Part shown: positions 41,801 to 45,977 of the stretch, in pieces
Position numbering within the stretch: the first letter of the stretch is position 1
How the letters are laid out: each line of letters begins with the position of its first letter
Assembly (NCBI GenBank): GCA_003254885.1
Contig: QANT01004106.1
Coordinates: 1 to 45,977 of the forward strand
Direction of reading: 5' to 3'
Source of the DNA: Purshia tridentata
Taxonomy: Eukaryota; Streptophyta; Magnoliopsida; Rosales; Rosaceae
DNA length: 45,977 nucleotides
Program-made: the position numbers and the translations under genes
Notes under the pieces: model-generated
What the model was told of the DNA's origin: nothing
What the model saw: only the letters and a program-made list of their open reading frames with translations
The model's database searches: none

Positions 41801-43764
41801 CTTTGCACCTAAAGTGGATCTTTAGGGCTTGAACGCTAACCGAGACATGAGAAAGTGTATCCCCATGTCTTTCTCGCCAACTGGGAACGTTTTGGTGTAA
41901 CTTTAATCAAATTGCACTTAGTCTGCACCGAAATGACATTTTCTTGCATTCTTGAAACCTAAAACGGTTCCTTAGGGTGAGCACGCTAATCGGGACATTA
42001 GAGAGTGCTTCCTCGTCTCTTTCTTTCCAATAGGGCACGTTTTGGTGCAATTTAAACCAAGTTAGGCTGAGTACGCACTTAAAATACATTTTTGTTCTAT
42101 CCTAACATGAAATGTACTTATTTGAGGCTTGAACGCTAATCCAAGCATGGGAAAGTGCATTCCTATGTCTTTCTTGCCAACTGAGCATGTTTTGTTACAA
42201 CGTTAGCCGAATTTGACTCAATGTGCATTGAAATGACGTATTCGTTCATTCTTAACACCTAAAGTAGTTCATTTGCGCTAGAATGCTAATCAAGAAGTGA
42301 GAAAGTGATTCCCTTTGTTGTTCTTATCAACCCAGCATGTTTTGGTGCAACTTTAACCCAATTGGACCAAGTATGCACTGAAATGACGTATTCGTGCATT
42401 CTTATCACCTAATGTGGATCTTTAGGGCTTGAACGCTAATCGAGAAGGAGAAAGTACATCCCTATGTCTTTCTTGAAAACCGGGAACATTTCGGTTCAAC
42501 TTTAATCAAATTGGACTCAGTGTGCACCGAAATGACGTTTTCGTGCATTCTTAAGACCCAAAGCATTTCTTTAGGGTTAGCACGCTAATATCGAGGCATG
42601 AGAAAGTGCTTCCTCATGTCTTTCTTGCCAACCAAGAAAGTTTTGGTGCAATTTTGACGAATTTGGGCTGAGTATGCACCCAAATGGTGTTTTCATGCAT
42701 TCTTAACACCTAAATGGTTCTTTAGGGCTAGCACGCTAATCGAGAAATGAGAAAGTGCTTCCTCATGCCTTTCTTGTCAACTGGCCACGTTTTGATTCAA
42801 TTCTGATGAAAGTAGACTGAGTATGCACCGAAATGATGTTTTAGTTCTTTCTTAGCACAGAATGTGCTTCTTGAGGGCTAAAACGTTAATCCAAGTATGA
42901 GTATGTGCTTCTTGCCAACCGAGAATGTCTTGGTGCAATTTTAACCAAATTGTACACAGTGTGCACCGAAAATGACGTTCCATGCATTCTTAACACCTAA
43001 AGTGGTTCATTTGGACTAGAACACTAATCCAAACAAGACAAAGTGCTTCCTCATGTCTTTACTGCCAACCAGGCACATTTTGGTGCAATTGAAATGAAAT
43101 TAGATTGAGTGTGCACTGCAATGCTGTTTTCGTATGTTCTTAATAGAAAAATGTGCTTCTTGAGGGGTAGAACGCTAATTCAAGCATTAGAAAGTACTTC
43201 CCCATATCTTTCTTGCCAACCAAGCACGTTTTGGTGGAAATTGCACTAAATTGGACTGAGTATTCACCGGAATGATGTTTTCTTTACTTCTAAACACGAA
43301 ATGTGCTTCTTTTGGGCTAGAATGCTAATCCAAGCATGAGAAACTACTTCCTCATGTCTTTCTCGCCAACCGATAACGTTTTGGTGCAGCTTTAAGCAAA
43401 TTGTACTTGGTGTAAACCGAAATGACATTTTCGTTCATTCTTGAAACCTAAAACGGTTCTTTTGGGTGAGCGCGCTAATAGAGGCATTAGAGAGTGCGTC
43501 CTCGTCTCTTTCTTTCCAACCAGGCATGTTTTGGTGCAATTTTGACCAAGTTAGGTTGAGTATGCATCGGAAGGACAGTTTTGTTCTATCCTAACACAAA
43601 ATGTGCTTTTTTCAGGCTGGAACGCTAATCTAAGCATGAGAAAGTGCATCCCTATGTCTTTCTTGCCAAATGAGCACATTTTGTTGCAACGTTAGCCGAA
43701 TTTGACTCAATATGCACTGAAATGACGTATTAGGGCATTCTTAACACCTAAAGTAGTTCATTTG
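38853..43764 (-). repeat. Satellite array 2, right segment (inverted; ~1.49-kb higher-order period)
   Basis: About 33 monomers in reverse orientation lie between LINE-C and LINE-D. Two independent landmark monomers give the same long period: TTCCATGC at 41490 and 42979 (1.49 kb), and AGGCTKGAACGCTAAT at 42125 and 43614 (1489 bp). That is ten monomers, against eight in array 1. Array 2 also contains monomer types I do not see in array 1, for example the one with ATTTTGTTGCAACGTTAGCC. Left of 41.1 kb the order is disturbed by local duplications. Confidence 0.9.
39905..40372 (-). repeat. 234-bp out-of-phase tandem duplication in array 2
   Basis: The segment starting TTCTTTAGGGTTACCACGC at 39905 is repeated from 40139 with few differences; the copies abut within GCACTTTTTGATG. 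At 234 bp it is about 1.6 monomers, so the junction is out of register with the satellite. Confidence 0.85.
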
Positions 43765-43917
43765 GGAGAGATGCTCCCCCTTCTCTCTAGAATCCTCCCT
43801 ATTGCCCCCTACAACAGCCCCATGTCTCTACTCCTAAACCATGATTCCGATCTGTTCTGAGCCACCTTGGGCCTCTAATTTGTTTCCCCATCTCCTTTAC
43901 CACCCCTAAACACCCCC

Positions 43918-45932
43918 TTGTTGCCTTCTACAATAAATGACTCCTTCTCCCCTTACCTGCAAGTGACTTGCCCCCAAACTTTGTTTCCAACCATTTCTTC
44001 ACCTTCTCAAGCCTCAAAGTTGCCCCTCCATCGCGCCACAAACCTCCCCCAAACTTCTCTTACACCCGCAAACACTCATGTGCTGCCCCCCACCTCTTTT
44101 TCTTGTTCCATGGTCAAGTCCTTGTCTTGGCCCTATTTTCAACCACCCTCCGCGTCTTTACTCACTCCTCAACCTACCTTTACCCTCTCCCCATCATCCA
44201 AACCCTCTCATACAGTGCCTAGCGAGCTTTTTGGTGCCATTTCCATGGCTGAGGTGAGCATCCAAGTTTGTGCGAAAGAGGGAGGGACTCCAAAGATCCA
44301 AGTTGCGCAAGGTACCCCAGGGCGTCCAGTGGACAATAACCCCTTGGATAATAGAGGGCTGGAGTGGGCAGAGAAGTCAAAGCTCTCAGTTCATGTGAAT
44401 TCCTTGGATGTTGCACCTGCCAGCTCCTTGGGTCATGTGTTTATACTCGTTGGGGCCTCCAGCTTTCTTCACATGGGTCAAAAAGGTGAGGAGCAGCCTA
44501 ATCTGAGGGGACAAGCCAGCTGCACTCCCAATCGTCCCCTACCATGCACTTCCAAAAATGGTAAGTCCGGGTTTTTGGATAAGGAAATTGGGAACACCTT
44601 TGCTTTGTTTAAGGAGGCGTCCACATCACCCATTTTGTCTCTTGGACCAGCTGACACCCTTTGCCCAAAAGTTAGACAGAACCCTAACCACCTTCCCCAA
44701 ACCGTACCCCCCTTTGTCAACTCCAACCCTTGCGAAACCAACCTAAAAATTACAGCCAGGCTGTTAATGGGGCTGGGAGTCATCTCTATGCTCCTATGAA
44801 GCTCAAGTTCCACCAACCAACCTTGGAAGGGAATCGTAGAGTGGCGTCTCCACCACCTCATGTGGTGGCTAAAGGTTGCAAGCAATGGGAAAATTGCTTA
44901 GTCGGCTAAATGCTGGAGAAAAAGCTGCCATTCACAGCGGTTAAGTCCATTGCCATGAGAGTGTGGGGAAATAAAGGGCTGATTGAGGTTTTGGCCAATG
45001 AGGGTGGATTTTTCTTCTTTAAGTTTGGTAGGGCTGAAGATTGCTCATCTATTTTGGAGGCTAGACCATGGCTTTTTGCTGGTAAGCCCTTGTTTTTAAA
45101 GAAGTTGCAGCAAGGTCTCATCCTCACTAAGGAATCCCACTCTAGGATCCCCATTTGGGTCAAGTTCTATAATGTCCCTCATGAGTTTTGGACGGCTAAT
45201 GGGCTGAGCTATATTGCAAGCGCAGTAGGGAGGCCGCTATATGCAGATAGCCTTACTGAAAATCATAAGAGAATCTCTTATGCTCGGGTTTGTGTGGAGG
45301 TTGATGCTTCATCAGAATTAATTGATTCTTTTGATCTTGTGTTGAATGGTGAAGATGATGGTATCACTCCTAGGTCGGTGGAGATTTAGGTGGTATATCA
45401 ATGGAAACCGATGGTGTGCACCTTATGTAAATCTTTTGGTCATTCGCATGGCAATTGCTCCCCTAATTATAAGCCTATGGTGTGGATTAAAAAAGGTGTA
45501 GCTGATACTATTGCTTAACCCAAGGAATTTCAACCACTAAAGCCAAGTGTGGAGAATGGCCCGATTGATGGTGACAAGCAAATGGGTGGATGGAGTACCA
45601 AAGTAATTGGAGCAATCCGCAACTTCAAGGGCGATGGTACTTCTTGTGCTACTGATGTGGACAGTAGCCCTCCTTCCCCAGCCCCTATGATCACCTCTTT
45701 TAAATCCTTTAATGTGCTAGAGGTGGAGAGGGACACTACTAGTGATATTGAGCCAAGCAGGGCCTCCCCCGACAAGTCTCTTTGGCCGAGTAAGATACTT
45801 GGCAAGAATATTGATGGTATTCCAGTTGGGGAAGGGGCATCTTCAAGTAACAAGCATAAGAAGAAGATGAAGAAGAAACCTCATAAGAAGGGCACTCCTT
45901 GCCTGGGCACATCCCCTAAGCTTCCCCAATGA
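43918..45932 (+). pseudogene. LINE-D ORF1: Ser/Pro-rich N-terminus, DUF4283, CCHC knuckle, Lys-rich tail
   Basis: An N-terminal low-complexity Ser/Pro/Thr region is open from 43918 to about 44799 (293 codons). After a frame change near 44780 the text resumes (RRVASPPPHVVAKGCKQWEN), with a TAA at about 44907 just before MLEKKLPF. The DUF4283-like domain is intact at 44910-45389: VWGNKGLIEVLANEGGFFFF, EARPWLFAGKPLFLKK, PIWVKFYNVPHEFW and SAVGRPLYADSLT. A TAG at 45387-45389 precedes the knuckle CTLCKSFGHSHGNC (about 45.42-45.46 kb, all four ligands present). The tail (KHKKKMKKKPHKKG) ends in TGA at 45930-45932, overlapping the ORF2 ATG. Three stops and one frameshift separate it from an active copy. 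It is the least damaged ORF1 in the window. Confidence 0.88.
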
Positions 45933-45977
45933 TCAAGGTAGTTTGTTGGAACATTAGGGGTCTTAATTGCCCCCCTA
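45929..45977 (+). CDS. LINE-D ORF2 start (endonuclease N-terminus), runs off the window
   Basis: ATG at 45929-45931 lies inside the ORF1 stop context (ATGA). The visible product, MIKVVCWNIRGLNCPP, matches the starts of ORF2 in LINE-A and LINE-C, including the CWN asparagine of the APE-type endonuclease. Sixteen codons are visible. Confidence 0.85.
   Translation, partial: MIKVVCWNIRGLNCPP

Larger units (their letters stand above)
43765..45977 (+). mobile_element. LINE-D: 5' part of an L1-type LINE, plus strand
   Basis: Satellite stops at about 43764 and the LINE leader starts (GGGAGAGATGCTCCCCCTTC), homologous to the 5' end of LINE-A. ORF1 follows, then the first codons of ORF2 at the window edge. 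It is the only LINE here on the plus strand. Its 3' end and target duplication are outside the window. Confidence 0.92.

Overview
This window is non-genic plant heterochromatin. Plant-type transposable elements (a CACTA/En-Spm TNP2 transposase, L1-type LINEs with DUF4283 and zf-RVT domains, Ty3/gypsy LTRs with an Athila-like Gag) point to an angiosperm, probably a eudicot; I cannot name the species. No host gene, tRNA or rRNA is supported. Nearly every long open frame is either a decayed transposon ORF or a by-product of a tandem repeat.

Layout. (1) 1-3100: the 5' part of a CACTA element (CACTA-1), with TNP2 transposase on the minus strand broken by two in-frame stops. It ends in TGTAGTAGTG inside a satellite monomer. 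(2) 3101-11996: satellite array 1, about 60 monomers of roughly 149 bp, in a higher-order repeat (HOR) of about 1.18-1.21 kb (8 monomer types). (3) 11997-27745: one L1-type LINE (LINE-A, minus strand), split by a second CACTA element (CACTA-2, 15237-25056). CACTA-2 has matching terminal inverted repeats and a perfect 3-bp target duplication (GCA). It is itself interrupted by a solo gypsy LTR (15606-17794, 5-bp duplication TCCCA) and by a 5'-truncated LINE (LINE-B, 20192-22913, 17-bp duplication with one mismatch). This is a four-level nest. (4) 27746-31828: a gypsy patchwork: an Athila-like gag and primer-binding site on the minus strand, a Tekay/Del-like LTR on the plus strand, and a 350-bp promoter-like segment. 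(5) 31829-43764: satellite array 2, the same satellite in the opposite orientation with a different HOR period (about 1.49 kb). It is interrupted by a nearly full-length LINE (LINE-C, 32817-38852, 11-bp target duplication). (6) 43765-end: the 5' part of a fourth LINE (LINE-D), plus strand, leaving the window just after its ORF2 start.

How the parts relate: the satellite is the oldest layer and the mobile elements use it as a landing pad. The three LINEs whose 3' ends are visible (A, B, C) share a 3' tail, and A, C and D share an ORF1-ORF2 organisation with overlapping stop and start codons, so they form one family active over a long period (LINE-B is younger than CACTA-2, which is younger than LINE-A). 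None of the visible copies looks competent. The most notable signals are the two oppositely oriented satellite arrays with different HOR periods and conserved dyads (pericentromere- or centromere-like), the unmatched flanks of LINE-A that mark a rearrangement or misjoin between them, and three single-N joins flanked by duplicated sequence that look like assembly artefacts.
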